A DNA stretch of 13,986 nucleotides from Oscillospiraceae bacterium. GTDB taxonomy: Bacteria > Bacillota > Clostridia > Oscillospirales > Ruminococcaceae. Under the pieces are notes generated by a model. The model had not been told where the DNA came from. It worked only from the letters and a program-made list of their open reading frames with translations, and did no database searches. The position numbers and the translations under genes are program-made. Below, in pieces: positions 13,320 to 13,986 of this stretch. The number at the start of each line of letters is the position of its first letter. Within the stretch, counting starts at the first letter, position 1. The stretch covers positions 1 to 13,986 of the forward strand of contig JAIEDJ010000089.1 of NCBI GenBank assembly GCA_029068025.1, in the 5' to 3' direction.

Positions 13320-13986
13320 CACGACCACCCCATTTCGTTCTTGTGAACGTAGTAGAGCATAATATCGTCAAGGCTTGCGGGATCGATCACCGCGCCGCCG
13401 TACTTATGCCGCGCGTTCTCGCGGTCACAGAGCATTACCTCCGCGCCGAATTCGTTCTCGCGGACGCTGACTATATCTGCTTTGTCGATATTCCCGACTT
13501 CGTCCTTAGAGCATTTCAGAATACCGTGCGTTTCAAGAATTACATCCTTATAGCCGGTAAGCAATATTTTTCCTTTATTGATAAAGGTAACGCTGTCGGC
13601 TATCTTTTCAAGATCACTGGTGATATGCGAGGACATAAGTATAGACCGCTCGCCGTTTTGCAGATACTCCATAAATATGTGCAGGATCTCGTCGCGCACG
13701 ACCGGGTCAAGCCCTGTAGTAGCTTCGTCCATAACAAGCAGCTCGGCGTTGTGCGACAGCGCACAGGCGATCTGGAGCTTCATCTTCATGCCCTTGGAAT
13801 ACTGTCCGATCTTCTTTTTCGACGGCAAATTAAATCTGTCGAGATACGCGGAGTACACGGCGTTGTCCCATTCGGGATACAGTCCATCGAAGATCCGCGC
13901 CATATCTACGGCGTTGAAAACGTCATGGAAAGGAAGCTCGTCAAACACCACGGCAAGGCGGTTTTTGATCTCAAACTCGTCCTTGA
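13319..13986 (-). CDS. ABC transporter ATP-binding protein (BcrA/YtrB type), 5' part outside window
   Basis: Energy-supplying subunit for the permease that follows. The frame is open to the right edge of the window (the residues before the internal GTG at 13951 read KDEFEIKNRLA), so the start and the Walker A motif lie beyond 13986. Visible are a Q-loop region VVFDELPFHD in which Asp replaces the usual Gln, signature YSKGM, Walker B LLVMDEAT, D-loop TGLDP and H-loop MSSHIT. A C-terminal extension of about 80 residues, with an EVMLCDRENARHK stretch, is typical of YtrB/EcsA-like subunits. The stop TGA overlaps the permease ATG. A regulator gene could lie upstream but is not in the window. Confidence 0.92.
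   Translation of the reverse strand, partial: KDEFEIKNRLAVVFDELPFHDVFNAVDMARIFDGLYPEWDNAVYSAYLDRFNLPSKKKIGQYSKGMKMKLQIACALSHNAELLVMDEATTGLDPVVRDEILHIFMEYLQNGERSILMSSHITSDLEKIADSVTFINKGKILLTGYKDVILETHGILKCSKDEVGNIDKADIVSVRENEFGAEVMLCDRENARHKYGGAVIDPASLDDIMLYYVHKNEMGWS

Overview
The window looks like a chromosomal segment of a gut- or rumen-type Gram-positive Clostridia, most like the Ruminococcus/Oscillospiraceae group. The support is indirect. It has a BspA-like leucine-rich-repeat protein, a short ECF sigma/anti-sigma pair, two LytTR response regulators, a GHKL histidine kinase, a BcrA/YtrB-type ABC transporter with a CPBP protease, strong AAAGGAG ribosome binding sites and consensus sigma-A promoters. 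No rRNA, tRNA, CRISPR array or phage gene was seen.

Layout. (1) 71-2834, plus strand: a 197-aa protein of unknown function, then a 711-aa BspA-like LRR protein built from two long repeat blocks. (2) 2897-4354, minus strand: an ECF-like sigma factor overlapping a single-span membrane protein that is probably its anti-sigma factor, with a clear sigma-A promoter and a hairpin terminator. (3) 4493-6379, plus strand: a membrane diguanylate cyclase with its own near-perfect extended -10 promoter and terminator. (4) 6564-7268, minus strand: a LytTR response regulator with no kinase beside it. (5) 7285-7936: a 650-bp AT-rich gap holding a candidate regulator-binding box, a 242-bp MITE-like element and a terminator. 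(6) 7937-8618, minus strand: two tandem identical 14-codon peptide genes (MNIWDLIWDFIFGF) and a GyrI-like ligand-binding protein whose start overlaps the stop of the second peptide gene. (7) 8678-10805, plus strand: a LytTR response regulator and a GHKL sensor kinase overlapping by ATGA, divergent from the peptide operon, closed by a strong terminator. (8) 10859-13986, minus strand: an ABC ATPase (cut by the window edge), a fused double ABC-2 permease and a CPBP intramembrane protease, all overlapping.

The most interesting part is 7285-10758. A divergent intergenic region at 8586-8731 carries two well-spaced promoters facing away from each other, with a 36-bp box between them. Inside the box two ACAAA cores lie exactly 21 bp apart, which is the geometry of LytTR-domain binding sites such as those of AgrA and ComE. 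The same box (32 of 36 bases identical, all differences in the centre) recurs at 7499-7534. There it sits at exactly the same distance from a -35 element pointing toward the other LytTR regulator gene. The tandem peptide genes lie directly downstream of one box. I infer a peptide-signalling or regulated amphipathic-peptide system: kinase and regulator sense something, the regulator acts at both boxes, and the outputs are the 14-residue peptide, the GyrI-like protein and the second LytTR regulator. No AgrB-like or double-glycine peptidase is visible. The nearby ABC transporter/CPBP operon is a candidate exporter or immunity unit, but only by proximity.
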